DNA of 64,000 nucleotides from Vibrio kanaloae (GTDB lineage Bacteria; Pseudomonadota; Gammaproteobacteria; Enterobacterales; Vibrionaceae): NCBI RefSeq assembly GCF_024347535.1, contig NZ_AP025497.1, positions 2,480,001 to 2,544,000 of the forward strand, read 5' to 3'. Shown piece by piece: positions 1 to 11,166 of this stretch (position 1 is its first letter; each line of letters starts with the position of its first letter). The notes under the pieces were generated by a model. It saw only the letters and a program-made list of their open reading frames with translations, ran no database searches and was not told where the DNA came from. The position numbers and the translations under genes were made by a program.

Positions 1-1015
1 ACTCATCAACACTAGAGCTTGCATCAGTAATACTTGAACCGCCTAAGATAACGCGCTTCTCAAGTACCACAGGACGACCATCACGATCTTGCTTGATTTC
101 ACTACCCGCAGGAGCACGACCAGAAGCGGCTGCAGCTAAATCTGCACTGCTATCGACTTCACGGAATTCAAGAGTCGCGGTTGCGCCTAAAATTTCTTTA
201 GCGCGAGCCGTGTCTTGAACACCTGGCAATTCCACTACGATACGGCTAGCACCTTGACGTTGAACCAAAGGCTCAGCTACACCAAGTTCGTTAACACGGT
301 TACGTAGAATGGTAATGTTTTGCTCTACCGCGTAGTTGCGGATTTCTTGAAGGCGAGTTTCAGTGAAGTTAGCCACCAAAGAGAAACGACCGTTAGATGC
401 AGAATCTACGAACGTCATATCTTGGTGTTGAGATTGCAGTAACGATTTCGCTTCAGCAAGCTGCTCTTCGTTACGCAGAAGCACTTCAACGGCATCTTTA
501 CCCGATGGGCGAATTGCACGGTAACGAATTTTTTCTTCACGAAGTTCGCTGCGGAACGCTTCTTCTTGTTGGCCAACGAGCTTTTCCATTGCAGCGTCCA
601 TATCCACTTCCATTAAGAAGTGAACACCACCACGTAGGTCAAGACCCAGTTTCATTGGTGCAGCACCAATAGATTCAAGCCAATCAGGAGTTGAAGCTGC
701 TAAGTTTAAAGCAACGATAACGTCATCGCCTAGTGCCTCTGTGATGATATCACGGGCGCTAATTTGCGTATCTGTATCGTTAAAGCGAACAAGAATGGAA
801 CCGTTTTCTAAAGCAACGGATTTAGTAGAAAGGCTCTCTGCTTCAAGAGCATTGGTGACAACATCCAGCGTAGACAGATCTACAGAGGCGCCACGCGCCC
901 CTGTAACTTGAACTGCCGGATCTTCACCGTATATATTTGGAAGTGCGTATAGCGCAGTGATAGCAATGGCAAACACCACCATCAAATACTTCCATAACGG
1001 ATAACGGTTTAGCAC
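1..1015 (-). CDS. secD: Protein translocase subunit SecD (3' part beyond window)
   Basis: SecD is the inner-membrane Sec accessory subunit that, with SecF and YajC, uses the proton motive force to help pull proteins across the membrane. Reading the minus strand from 1015 gives a GTG start followed by [14 protein letters not shown], a first membrane helix, then the periplasmic P1 region with the SecD signature [20 protein letters not shown]. The frame stays open to position 1, so only about the first 338 residues are here. The GTG start is supported by AGAGGA eight bases upstream. It lies 20 bp after yajC on the same strand, the usual yajC-secD order. Confidence 0.95.
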   Translation of the reverse strand, partial: MLNRYPLWKYLMVVFAIAITALYALPNIYGEDPAVQVTGARGASVDLSTLDVVTNALEAESLSTKSVALENGSILVRFNDTDTQISARDIITEALGDDVIVALNLAASTPDWLESIGAAPMKLGLDLRGGVHFLMEVDMDAAMEKLVGQQEEAFRSELREEKIRYRAIRPSGKDAVEVLLRNEEQLAEAKSLLQSQHQDMTFVDSASNGRFSLVANFTETRLQEIRNYAVEQNITILRNRVNELGVAEPLVQRQGASRIVVELPGVQDTARAKEILGATATLEFREVDSSADLAAAASGRAPAGSEIKQDRDGRPVVLEKRVILGGSSITDASSSVDE

Positions 1016-1035
1016 AGCGAGGATCCTCTAGCTGT

Positions 1036-1374
1036 TTATAGAGATTTCAGAGTACCTTTTGGTAGCACTGCTGTAACGAAGTCTTTTTTGATAACGACTT
1101 CGTTGTTTGCATTCAGTTCGATAGCAACGTAGTCGCTGTCTTCAGCAATCTTAGTGATCTTGCCAATTAAGCCGCCGCTTGTAAGAACTTCGTCGCCTTT
1201 GCCCATAGAAGACATAAGGTTCTTGTGCTCTTTAACACGCTTCGCTTGTGGACGGTAGATCATGAAGTAGAAGATCACAGCGAACATACCTAGCATGATA
1301 AGCATTTCGAAACCGCCGCCTGCTGGTGCACCTTCTGCTGCTGCGTGAGCTTGAGAAATAAACATTAAAAACAT
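1036..1374 (-). CDS. yajC: Preprotein translocase subunit YajC
   Basis: YajC is a small single-span inner-membrane protein of the SecDF-YajC holotranslocon. The 112-residue product has an N-terminal segment ending in HAAAEG, one membrane helix around residues 22-40 (FEMLIMLGMFAVIFYFMIYR) and the family signature RPQAKRVKEHKNLMSSMGKGDEV split over residues 41-65, followed by a small basic/acidic C-terminal domain. Length is normal for the family (about 110). It sits between tgt and secD on the same strand and is probably co-transcribed with both. Confidence 0.96.
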   Translation of the reverse strand: MFLMFISQAHAAAEGAPAGGGFEMLIMLGMFAVIFYFMIYRPQAKRVKEHKNLMSSMGKGDEVLTSGGLIGKITKIAEDSDYVAIELNANNEVVIKKDFVTAVLPKGTLKSL

Positions 1375-1430
1375 CCTCTATTATATTTTGGTAATTGTTT
1401 GTCTAATTGGGTTATATCCCTTTATTTTCA

Positions 1431-1460
1431 AGCCCCACCTCTTGGAAGAGAGATAGGGCT
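1431..1460. other. Hairpin between tgt and yajC
   Basis: AGCCCCACCTC (1431-1441) can pair with GAGATAGGGCT (1450-1460) with two G-U pairs around an eight-base loop. There is no T-tract on the downstream side for minus-strand transcripts, so it is not a convincing terminator; a processing or stability element in the queA-tgt-yajC-secD message is possible. Confidence 0.35.
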
Positions 1461-1476
1461 CGCAAAAAAAGAAATA

Positions 1477-2661
<1,185 letters not shown>

Positions 2662-2803
2662 TTAAGCCAAACAAAAGTTCAGTCCAGTGGGTTCTATGAG
2701 GAGCGGTCGCGTATTCCTTGCGAGAGATTAGACAGACACCCTGCCCGACTCCTAGCTTACTGCTAGCACCCGTAAATTTTTGTATCGCTTAAACCAGCTT
2801 AAA

Positions 2804-4190
<1,387 letters not shown>

Positions 4191-4637
4191 ATGATCAAGG
4201 TTGAAGATATGATGACTCGCAACCCTCATACCCTATTGCGCTCACACTCACTGGCCGATGCTAAGCACATGATGGAAGCGCTTGATATTCGCCATATTCC
4301 GGTCGTTGATTCCGACAGGCAACTACTTGGCGTCGTCACACAGCGAGACGTTCTAGCCGCTCAAGAATCCAGCCTACAAAACATCCCACAAGCTCAATCC
4401 TTTACTCTTGCCACTCCCCTCAACGACATCATGCACAAAAGTGTTATGTCGGTAGAGCCGCGTGCGGGTTTAAAAGAGTCAGCTATCTATATGCAGAAAC
4501 ACAAAGTGGGCTGCTTGCCTGTCGTAGAAAATTATGAATTAGTGGGTATTATTACAGACAGCGACTTCGTCACGATAGCGATCAACCTACTAGAACTACA
4601 AGAAGATGCGGAGCCAGAAGAAGCGGATGTAGAGTAA
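4191..4637 (+). CDS. CBS-domain pair protein
   Basis: A 148-residue stand-alone protein made of two CBS domains (about residues 1-62 and 78-140). CBS pairs (Bateman modules) bind adenine nucleotides or related ligands and act as energy or ligand sensors; the target of this one is unknown. Typical motifs are MMTRNPHTLL, IRHIPVVDSDRQLLGVVTQRD and, in the second copy, VGCLPVVENYELVGIITDSDF. It has a strong ribosome site (AAGGAGG) seven to eight bases before ATG. It is transcribed alone and followed by a perfect 10-bp hairpin. Confidence 0.85.
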   Translation: MIKVEDMMTRNPHTLLRSHSLADAKHMMEALDIRHIPVVDSDRQLLGVVTQRDVLAAQESSLQNIPQAQSFTLATPLNDIMHKSVMSVEPRAGLKESAIYMQKHKVGCLPVVENYELVGIITDSDFVTIAINLLELQEDAEPEEADVE

Positions 4638-4651
4638 TATAACAATAAGAA

Positions 4652-4675
4652 GAGCCTCATAAAGCTATGAGGCTC
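4652..4675. terminator. Terminator-like hairpin after the CBS gene
   Basis: GAGCCTCATA (4652-4661) and TATGAGGCTC (4666-4675) form a perfect 10-bp stem with an AAGC loop. T-rich sequence follows on the minus strand and only a weak AATAT on the plus strand, so it may work in either direction between convergent genes. Confidence 0.7.
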
Positions 4676-4684
4676 AATATTAGG

Positions 4685-5095
4685 TTACCTTAAAAGGATA
4701 AGCGGGCCAGTGCCTCCCCCACCACACGTCTCTGCATTGCGTGAGTAGTATCGGTGTTTAATTATTAGCTCGATATCATCCAAACCTTCAAGGTCCACTA
4801 TCTCACCGTATCGGTCACCCAACTTCACGGACAACCTCCAACCAGAAGCCGCGACGCTTCTCTCTTTAAAGGCATACGTCGGGTTCAAAAACGCCGATTG
4901 ACTCTCTTCGTCTGTCATGATGTTGGCCTTCATTTGCTGACGATAGCTATCTTTTGCGAAGAAGTTACCATTCGACACATCCCAGAAACGCGTTGAGTAC
5001 GACACCAGTTCATCTTTAATGCCCGTCTCACCATCGGTTAACGAGCCCGGTGTACGGCTGCGCATGTAGTTGTTGCCACCGTATGGCCAAGACAA
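4685..5095 (-). CDS. Orphan C-terminal fragment resembling Tc-toxin A subunit (truncated)
   Basis: About 136 residues remain, opened by a TTG codon with no ribosome site; an in-frame stop lies at 5114-5116. The last 50 residues carry the pattern S-G-W-R-L ... DLEGLDDIELIIKHRYYSR, which resembles the C-terminal end of TcA subunits of Tc insecticidal toxins (SWRLELP ... DVILHIRYTAR) as I remember them. This is a family-level guess with moderate support. No start signal and loss of the rest of the protein mean it is almost surely a dead remnant. It abuts, in opposite orientation, an Rhs/TcC-like C-terminus (from about 5100), suggesting an inversion or recombination inside a former toxin locus. 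Confidence 0.5.
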   Translation of the reverse strand: MSWPYGGNNYMRSRTPGSLTDGETGIKDELVSYSTRFWDVSNGNFFAKDSYRQQMKANIMTDEESQSAFLNPTYAFKERSVAASGWRLSVKLGDRYGEIVDLEGLDDIELIIKHRYYSRNAETCGGGGTGPLILLR

Positions 5096-6090
5096 GCAAA
5101 GGTGATGACACCTTTACTCCAGAGGTTTATTATATTAAACAACACCTTGGCTCAACAGAACTGACCATGGACAATTCTGCTCAAGTCATTAATGCGTTCA
5201 ATTACGAACCATTTGGTGATGTGGAAGCTCAGTTTGGTCAATCGGATAAAACGGTTTATCGTTTTACCGATAAAGAGCAAGACAAAGAATCTGGACTTGG
5301 TTATTTCTCGCAACGCTATATGAACCATAGCTACGGGCAATTCATCACCCCCGATCCTGTGTTTGCAAGAGAGCCCCGATTCACGGATCCGCAACGCTGG
5401 TCACCTTATGCCTATGGGCGAGGTAACCCGCTGAGGTATAGCGATCCTACGGGGGAGTTCATCGGTGACGTTATGAATGGGCGATACGATTTAGGTACTG
5501 TGGGTTACCATGAAGCGATATCAAACATGGAAAGTATTGCGGATCAAGCTCACGCTGATACATTGAGTGACATGAGGAGTGCTAGTAACACCATAAATGA
5601 GGTAGCTGCTACTGTTGTAATTGTCGGAATTGCTGCACCAGTCATTATAAGCTCAGCCCCGGTACTTGAAGTTGTGGCTGTTGTGACAGTTACAGCTGAG
5701 GTCATAGCAGCCTCTTCAGGAGCTGTTGAAACTTATATAGACGCCATTGATGGCGACGAGTTTGACGCCGTTGATGCTACGAATAATCTTCTGGGTGTAG
5801 GAGCGACCGCTACTACTCATGCAGTTAAAAATTCTGGAGAATTAACAGAGTTTGGTCATTGGACTACAGATGTCGTAAGCAATACTTTCAGTGTTTCATC
5901 ATGGGGATCGCAACAAGCTGCAAAGCTTGATAATAATAACTCAAAAATCAATCAATCTACTGACGGTAAGAAAAACGGAAGTGATGGTGGGACCAATCAT
6001 CGAAGTAGTGATCGTCCAGATAACGATGGAGAAAGTACCGGTGGGGCAAATAGTGGAGCTGAACAGTCATCAAACACTAAGCTAGACTAA
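5050..6090 (+). CDS. 5'-truncated Rhs/TcC-family C-terminus with variable tip
   Basis: Recognisable Rhs homology begins near 5100: YYIKQHLGSTELTMDNSAQ, FNYEPFGDVE, DKESGLGYFSQRYMN, and the core end marker GRGNPLRYSDPTGEF, the point after which Rhs and TcC proteins carry interchangeable tips. The roughly 205-residue tip that follows has a hydrophobic stretch (about residues 190-225) and a low-complexity Asn/Ser/Gly/Asp tail; I recognise no toxin fold. The GTG at 5050 and ATG at 5083 have no ribosome site and lie over the opposite-strand TcA-like fragment, so the first part is not native. Full Rhs proteins exceed 1000 residues, so this is a remnant or a silent tip cassette. An intrinsic terminator follows, then a small membrane gene. 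Confidence 0.75.
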   Translation: MYGCACSCCHRMAKTSKGDDTFTPEVYYIKQHLGSTELTMDNSAQVINAFNYEPFGDVEAQFGQSDKTVYRFTDKEQDKESGLGYFSQRYMNHSYGQFITPDPVFAREPRFTDPQRWSPYAYGRGNPLRYSDPTGEFIGDVMNGRYDLGTVGYHEAISNMESIADQAHADTLSDMRSASNTINEVAATVVIVGIAAPVIISSAPVLEVVAVVTVTAEVIAASSGAVETYIDAIDGDEFDAVDATNNLLGVGATATTHAVKNSGELTEFGHWTTDVVSNTFSVSSWGSQQAAKLDNNNSKINQSTDGKKNGSDGGTNHRSSDRPDNDGESTGGANSGAEQSSNTKLD

Positions 6091-6119
6091 AATGGCAAAA
6101 TAGGCACACTTAAAATCAA

Positions 6120-6155
6120 AACATAGCCCTGCTGAACAGGGCTATGTTGTTTTTA
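6120..6155 (+). terminator. Intrinsic terminator after the Rhs remnant
   Basis: ACATAGCCCTG (6121-6131) pairs perfectly with CAGGGCTATGT (6137-6147) around a CTGAA loop, followed by TGTTTTTAATA. A strong rho-independent terminator for plus-strand transcription. Confidence 0.85.
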
Positions 6156-6179
6156 ATATAAATATAATTGAGGGATAGG

Positions 6180-6596
6180 ATGAATAAAGAAGATACAATT
6201 AAAACGAATACTTGGTTTTTATTTTTTACTCTACTCCTTTGTTATTCAATTTTTTTTTGGCCTAAAGTCATGATAGGTAAAGGAGAAGTGTATTTTTTTT
6301 CAACAGCTTCATTCTCAATTACAACCTTTTTTTTTGTATTCCTTTCACCCTACTTTATCTACTTCAATTACAATTTTCTGACGGGGCATGTAAACAAAGA
6401 CCTCTCACGTGAAGTATCCATTTTTATCTTAGTGCTAGCGATTCTCGCCCCCATTTATCCTAGTTTTGTGTATTACTCTGATCTTGACACTTTGAAAGCT
6501 CAACATAGTGAATACTATTGCGGTACAGAACTTAAAATAGGGCGCTCAATGCCGTTACTAGAAAGATTTTCATTTACAAAGGAATGTACAAAATAA
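6180..6596 (+). CDS. Small AT-rich membrane protein, candidate Rhs-tip immunity protein
   Basis: A 138-residue protein with three hydrophobic segments (about residues 11-28, 40-62 and 80-98) and a C-terminal part with two cysteines (YYCGTEL, TKECTK). I recognise no family. The ATG at 6180 is preferred over the upstream TTG at 6168 because AGGG precedes it at a normal distance. Its base composition is clearly more AT-rich than the flanking core genes, a sign of foreign origin. Small genes immediately after an Rhs tip often encode the cognate immunity protein; that role is inference from position only. A strong terminator separates the two genes, so it would need its own promoter. Confidence 0.55.
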   Translation: MNKEDTIKTNTWFLFFTLLLCYSIFFWPKVMIGKGEVYFFSTASFSITTFFFVFLSPYFIYFNYNFLTGHVNKDLSREVSIFILVLAILAPIYPSFVYYSDLDTLKAQHSEYYCGTELKIGRSMPLLERFSFTKECTK

Positions 6597-6651
6597 AAAC
6601 AATTTAAAAATAATAATTAATAAAAAAATGAATATTTATAGATAGCCACTC

Positions 6652-7557
6652 TTACAACAACTCAGAAACCACATCCGCTAACTGATGGAATGTTTCACGA
6701 CGAGACGAGCTTGGTCGCCAAACTAGGCCAATATCGCGATAGGCCTGCTGACCAGGGGGATCAATAACCACTAGATTTTGGTTTTCCAATAAACCATGAT
6801 CGATGGCCATCTGCGGAATAAAGGTGGTTCCTAAACCATTGGCCACCATTTGAACCAATGTATGTAGGCTTGTCGCGGTGAACGGGTTTATCTTCTCTTT
6901 GTCTGTTAACTTACAGGCCGACACTGCATGCTCTGTTAAACAGTGTTCATTCTCCAACAAGAAAACAGATTCGTCTGGCAGATCATCATATTTAATAGGA
7001 ACACGAATCCCATCAGCTTGATTACGACTGATCACCATTCTAAAAGGATCTTGCCCAACCACTTTGCTCTCCATGTTGTCGATATCGACAGGCAGAGCCA
7101 GAATCAACACATCTAACTCACCATGACGCAGTGCCGCCAATAAGTTAGTCGTCGTGTCTTCACGTAACAGCAAGTTCAACTGTGGGAAGCGTTGATTAGC
7201 TTCTTGTACCAAATCGCATAATAGGAACGGGGCAATAGTAGGGATACACCCCAGCCGCAGCTGACCTTGCATCGTATCGCCATTGCACAAACTACCAAGC
7301 TCGACTAAGTCTTGCCCTTTCGCCAATAGCTCTCGACCATGCTTCACCGCCAGCTCACCCGCTTGAGTAAAAACTAATGGGCTCTTTTTATCTTTCTTCT
7401 CATAGAGAGGGCAACCAATCAGCTCCTCTAAATTTTGAATGCCTTTACTTAATGTAGATTGACTAACGAAACAGAGATCCGCTGCGTCGCTAAAGTGACG
7501 AGTTTCGTGAAGCGTAACCAGATAGTGAAGTTGCTTAAGACTTGGCCATTTATTCAT
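6652..7557 (-). CDS. oxyR: LysR-type peroxide sensor OxyR, OxyR2 subtype
   Basis: A 301-residue LysR regulator: N-terminal winged helix-turn-helix (residues 5-65, with FSDAADLCFVSQSTLSKGIQ) and a C-terminal regulatory domain. It carries the OxyR redox pair, Cys206 and Cys215, with the spacing of E. coli Cys199 and Cys208 in EHCLTEHAVSAC. Residue 204, two before the peroxidatic cysteine, is Glu where E. coli has Gly; from memory this is the feature of Vibrio vulnificus OxyR2, which responds to very low H2O2. It is divergent from the peroxiredoxin gene at 7767, as for the oxyR2-prx2 pair. Confidence 0.92.
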   Translation of the reverse strand: MNKWPSLKQLHYLVTLHETRHFSDAADLCFVSQSTLSKGIQNLEELIGCPLYEKKDKKSPLVFTQAGELAVKHGRELLAKGQDLVELGSLCNGDTMQGQLRLGCIPTIAPFLLCDLVQEANQRFPQLNLLLREDTTTNLLAALRHGELDVLILALPVDIDNMESKVVGQDPFRMVISRNQADGIRVPIKYDDLPDESVFLLENEHCLTEHAVSACKLTDKEKINPFTATSLHTLVQMVANGLGTTFIPQMAIDHGLLENQNLVVIDPPGQQAYRDIGLVWRPSSSRRETFHQLADVVSELL

Positions 7558-7676
7558 GAAATTACTTTGTAATATGAGTAGGATAAATTAGATAAAGGTC
7601 ATCAGACCTAAGGACTGGGCAAAGAATAAGCTCATCGTTTTTTTCGATTAACTTAATCTATTTAATTCGCTTTTTT

Positions 7677-7699
7677 CTATAGTACATATTGTACTATAG
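7677..7699. promoter_or_regulatory. Palindrome between oxyR and peroxiredoxin
   Basis: CTATAGTACA and TGTACTATAG form perfect 10-bp arms separated by TAT. It lies 68 bp before the peroxiredoxin start and 120 bp before the oxyR start. It contains ATAG and CTAT elements of OxyR sites but with an 11-base rather than 7-base gap, so it is either a variant OxyR site or a site for another regulator; it may overlap a -10 element. Confidence 0.55.
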
Positions 7700-7766
7700 T
7701 TTGTCCCGTAGAAACGGAGCCCAAACAAAGATGTGTTGGGCCAACTAATTTTTTAGGAGATTCCAA

Positions 7767-8375
7767 ATGGTACTAGTAGGTCGTCAAGCCCCTGACTTTA
7801 CTGCAGCAGCTGTTCTAGGTAACGGTGAGATCGTTGATAACTTCAACTTCGCAGAATTCACTAAAGGTAAGAAAGCGGTAGTTTTCTTCTACCCACTAGA
7901 CTTCACTTTCGTTTGTCCTTCAGAGCTAATCGCTTTCGACAACCGTCTAGAAGATTTCCAAGCTAAAGGCGTTGAAGTAATCGGTGTTTCTATCGATTCA
8001 CAATTCTCTCACAACGCATGGCGTAACACTGCTATCGCTGACGGCGGTATCGGTCAAGTTAAATACCCTCTAGTTGCTGACGTTAAGCACGAAATCTGCA
8101 AAGCATACGATGTTGAGCACCCAGAAGCCGGTGTTGCTTTCCGTGGTTCTTTCCTAATCGATGGTGACGGTCTTGTACGTCACCAAGTAGTTAACGATCT
8201 TCCGCTAGGTCGTAACATCGACGAAATGCTACGCATGGTAGACGCACTAAACTTCCACGAGAAGAACGGTGAAGTTTGTCCTGCACAATGGGAAGAAGGT
8301 AAATCAGGTATGGACGCATCTCCAAAGGGTGTTGCAGCATTCCTATCTGAGCACGCTGACGACCTAAGCAAGTAA
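7767..8375 (+). CDS. Typical 2-Cys peroxiredoxin (Prx2 type)
   Basis: A cytoplasmic thiol peroxidase of the AhpC/Prx1 family that reduces H2O2 and organic peroxides. The 202-residue protein has the peroxidatic Cys50 in FTFVCPSE and resolving Cys171 in GEVCPAQW, the two signature motifs of typical 2-Cys enzymes. The C-terminus (GVAAFLSEHADDL) lacks the YF motif of oxidation-sensitive Prx enzymes. Ribosome site AGGAG lies just before ATG. Codon use is highly biased, as expected of an abundant protein. It is divergent from oxyR and most likely controlled by it; no ahpF reductase gene is nearby. Confidence 0.93.
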   Translation: MVLVGRQAPDFTAAAVLGNGEIVDNFNFAEFTKGKKAVVFFYPLDFTFVCPSELIAFDNRLEDFQAKGVEVIGVSIDSQFSHNAWRNTAIADGGIGQVKYPLVADVKHEICKAYDVEHPEAGVAFRGSFLIDGDGLVRHQVVNDLPLGRNIDEMLRMVDALNFHEKNGEVCPAQWEEGKSGMDASPKGVAAFLSEHADDLSK

Positions 8376-8496
8376 TTACATTCTTAAGCCCGACTCAACA
8401 CGGGTGAATGGTTGGATGACTCTCTATAAAGAGAAATAAAGCATAAGCTACAGCGCAAAGCGCACCGCCAATCAGTTAAGAAGTAAAGTCCTATTC

Positions 8497-8526
8497 AAAG
8501 CCCGAAGTTAACGCTTCGGGCTTTTT
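8497..8526 (+). terminator. Intrinsic terminator downstream of peroxiredoxin
   Basis: AAAGCCCGAAG (8497-8507) pairs with CTTCGGGCTTT (8514-8524) around TTAACG and continues into a T run. It lies about 120 bp after the stop codon; the bases between hold no ORF. Confidence 0.85.
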
Positions 8527-8690
8527 GCATCTATCGCTTCCATAATGATTTATTCCTTGCTCATATCCACTATGAATAGGGGTAACCGCAAAGCCAAACT
8601 TTACCTCTATTTTCCTCTATCTCTACCTATTCAGAATCACCTCTAGATTGCTATGATTTCCTCAGTCTCAATTTGAACGAGTAAAATGTA

Positions 8691-9440
8691 ATGAACACCG
8701 AAATTGAAGTCTGTATCGATAACTTAGAGTCCCTATACAATGCCCTAGCAGGCGGAGCTAATCGTATTGAGCTTTGCTCTTCATTGGCTCTTGGCGGATT
8801 AACTCCAAGCTTCGGAATGATGAAGCAAGCGGCAATAATTTCGTCCGTTCCGGTCTACGCTATGATAAGACCTAGACAAGGCGACTTTATTTTCGATAAC
8901 GACGATATGAACTGTATGCTTGAAGATATTGAAGCTTGTGCAAGTGCAGGGTTGGATGGGGTCGTACTTGGTGTGTTAGCGCCGAACGGAAGTATTGATA
9001 TGCCAAAAATGCAACAACTGGCTGAAAAAGCGCACTCGTTAAAGCTTGGGATAACCTTCCATAGAGCCATCGATCAAAGCTCTGATTTCCAAGCAGCATT
9101 AGAGCAGATCATTTCACTTGGATGCGAAAGAGTCCTGACATCAGGACTTGCTGTTAATGCCGAGCAAGGCATCGATGTATTGGCAGCAATGGTCAAACAA
9201 GCCGACGGACGAATTGATATCATGGCAGGGGCTGGCGTTAACGCTGCGAATGCTAAAATGATTCAATGCGCCACCCAAGTACCTGCTCTTCACCTTTCAG
9301 GGAAATCCACAAGAGCTAGCCTAATGGAAAACGGATCGTCCGCTCAAATGGGGAGTGATGATATTGATGATTACCAGATTCCTGTCACTGATGCCAGTAA
9401 GGTATTTGATGTGAGGTTCGCTTTAACTATTAAAGAGTAA
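8691..9440 (+). CDS. cutC: Copper homeostasis protein CutC
   Basis: CutC is a cytoplasmic TIM-barrel protein linked to copper tolerance; its enzymatic role is uncertain. The 249-residue product starts [20 protein letters not shown] and has [56 protein letters not shown] and [14 protein letters not shown], the conserved family blocks. Length equals E. coli CutC (248). It is transcribed alone and convergent with phoU. Confidence 0.93.
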   Translation: MNTEIEVCIDNLESLYNALAGGANRIELCSSLALGGLTPSFGMMKQAAIISSVPVYAMIRPRQGDFIFDNDDMNCMLEDIEACASAGLDGVVLGVLAPNGSIDMPKMQQLAEKAHSLKLGITFHRAIDQSSDFQAALEQIISLGCERVLTSGLAVNAEQGIDVLAAMVKQADGRIDIMAGAGVNAANAKMIQCATQVPALHLSGKSTRASLMENGSSAQMGSDDIDDYQIPVTDASKVFDVRFALTIKE

Positions 9441-9572
9441 TAACCATTAACATAAACCGAAGAGTACCAAATTACCGAGTCTCACTCATGACATATATTA
9501 GGTTCATTACGGTCACTGCCAACTGTTGGTTTAAGTCGTTTGGCAATCACCTTTCAAAGAGATGAGTTCAAT

Positions 9573-10271
9573 TTATTTTAGTACGTCATCTAGGCTCTGT
9601 TCACCTAGATGGCGAACATCTTTGCCCTTAACAAAATAGATAATATATTCGCAAATATTTTGGCAACGGTCGCCCACTCGTTCAATAGCACGAGCTGACC
9701 ACATAACCTGTAAGATAATAGGTATATTCTGCGGCTCTTCCATCATGTAAGTCATTAGCTGACGAATTACAGCTTCGTATTCAGCGTCTAGCTTATCATC
9801 AAGCTTATGTACTTCAGCCGCGGCATCAACATCCATACGTGCAAATGCATCCAATACCTGATGGAGCATAGTTATCGCTTGACGACAAAGAGGCTCTAAA
9901 GATACATGAAACTTCTGGTCTTTGGCCGAGGGGGCCTCTATCGCACCTTGCGCTATTTTAGAAGCTACATCACCAATTCTTTCCAAATCAGTAATCGTTT
10001 TGATGATCGCCATAATCAAACGAAGGTCTTTTGCGGTGGGCTGGCGCTTGGCAATAATACGCGTGCATGCCTCATCGATAGACACTTCCATCGCATTCAC
10101 TTTATGATCGTCACGAATCACTTTCTTAGCCAGTTCAACGTCATCTCTGTGAAGCGCTTGCATTGCAAATGAAAGTTGCTGCTCCACTAGCCCACCCATG
10201 GTGAGTACGTGAGTACGGATCGACTCTAATTCGACGTTAAATTGCCCTGAAATGTGGCGACCGAAATGCAT
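9573..10271 (-). CDS. phoU: Phosphate signalling protein PhoU
   Basis: PhoU is a cytoplasmic helical protein that links the state of the Pst transporter to the PhoR kinase and keeps the Pho regulon off when phosphate is ample. The 232-residue protein shows the two repeated three-helix PhoU domains with acidic metal-binding patches: [20 protein letters not shown] in the first and [18 protein letters not shown] in the second. It is the last gene of the pstC-pstA-pstB-phoU run, 75 bp after pstB, the standard order. Confidence 0.97.
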   Translation of the reverse strand: MHFGRHISGQFNVELESIRTHVLTMGGLVEQQLSFAMQALHRDDVELAKKVIRDDHKVNAMEVSIDEACTRIIAKRQPTAKDLRLIMAIIKTITDLERIGDVASKIAQGAIEAPSAKDQKFHVSLEPLCRQAITMLHQVLDAFARMDVDAAAEVHKLDDKLDAEYEAVIRQLMTYMMEEPQNIPIILQVMWSARAIERVGDRCQNICEYIIYFVKGKDVRHLGEQSLDDVLK

Positions 10272-10346
10272 ATCAGCTCCTTACAAAGAAATAAATCAAA
10301 CCGTTTATATAGAGTGGTTTAGCTCTAGGTAGCATCGACTCAACAG

Positions 10347-11165
10347 TTAGCCGTACCTACCTGTAATGTAGTCTTCTGTTTGATTTTTCAATGGTGACGT
10401 AAATATTGAGTCCGTATCTGAGTACTCGATCAATTTCCCCATATGAATAAAGGCAGTATGGTCGCTAACACGAGCGGCCTGTTGCATATTATGAGTCACA
10501 ATTACCACGGTATATTGTGTTTTTAGCTCGTTGATTAACTCTTCAATAGTCAAAGTAGAAATTGGGTCCAAGGCCGATGTTGGCTCATCTAACAAAAGTA
10601 CTTCCGGTTCTATCGCAACCGCTCGAGCAATAACCAAGCGTTGCTGTTGGCCACCAGACAAACCGAAGGCATTCTCATGCAAACGATCTTTTACTTCATC
10701 CCATAATGCCGCTGCACGCAATGAACGCTCAACCGCATCATCAAGATCACGACTATTACTCAGACCTTGCAGCCTCAACCCATAAACCACATTCTCATAG
10801 ATGGATTTAGGGAAAGGATTCGGGCGTTGAAATACCATGCCAACACGACGCCTTAAGGTTGCTACATCAACCTTAGGATGATAAACATTGTTTCCGTACA
10901 ACTTCACTTTGCCGGAGACTTTACAGCCTTCAACAAGATCGTTCATTCGGTTAATACAGCGAAGCAGTGTCGACTTTCCACAACCCGAAGGACCAATAAA
11001 CGCCGTCACCTGCCCTTTAGGTATTGTCATCGAGATATCATCAAGTGCCTGTGCTTCTTTATAGTATAGGTTCAGCCCTTCAATCGAGATGGCTGTTTGC
11101 TCTTCAGTTAGGTTGTGCACATCTAAAGGCGCTTGATAGCCCAAGGTTTCATTAATTGAGAACAT
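10347..11165 (-). CDS. pstB: Phosphate ABC transporter ATP-binding protein PstB
   Basis: The ATPase of the high-affinity phosphate importer. The 272-residue protein shows Walker [14 protein letters not shown], the Q-loop [16 protein letters not shown] signature LSGGQQQRL, Walker [13 protein letters not shown] and the H-loop VIVTHNMQQ. The first 28 residues before the ATPase core are longer than in E. coli PstB (257). It starts one base after the pstA stop codon, so the two are tightly coupled. Confidence 0.97.
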   Translation of the reverse strand: MFSINETLGYQAPLDVHNLTEEQTAISIEGLNLYYKEAQALDDISMTIPKGQVTAFIGPSGCGKSTLLRCINRMNDLVEGCKVSGKVKLYGNNVYHPKVDVATLRRRVGMVFQRPNPFPKSIYENVVYGLRLQGLSNSRDLDDAVERSLRAAALWDEVKDRLHENAFGLSGGQQQRLVIARAVAIEPEVLLLDEPTSALDPISTLTIEELINELKTQYTVVIVTHNMQQAARVSDHTAFIHMGKLIEYSDTDSIFTSPLKNQTEDYITGRYG

Positions 11166-11166
11166 C

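Noticed and set aside
4685..6596. Insertion sequence or integron cassette
   Set aside because: No transposase, terminal inverted repeats or attC-like site could be seen around the toxin remnants.
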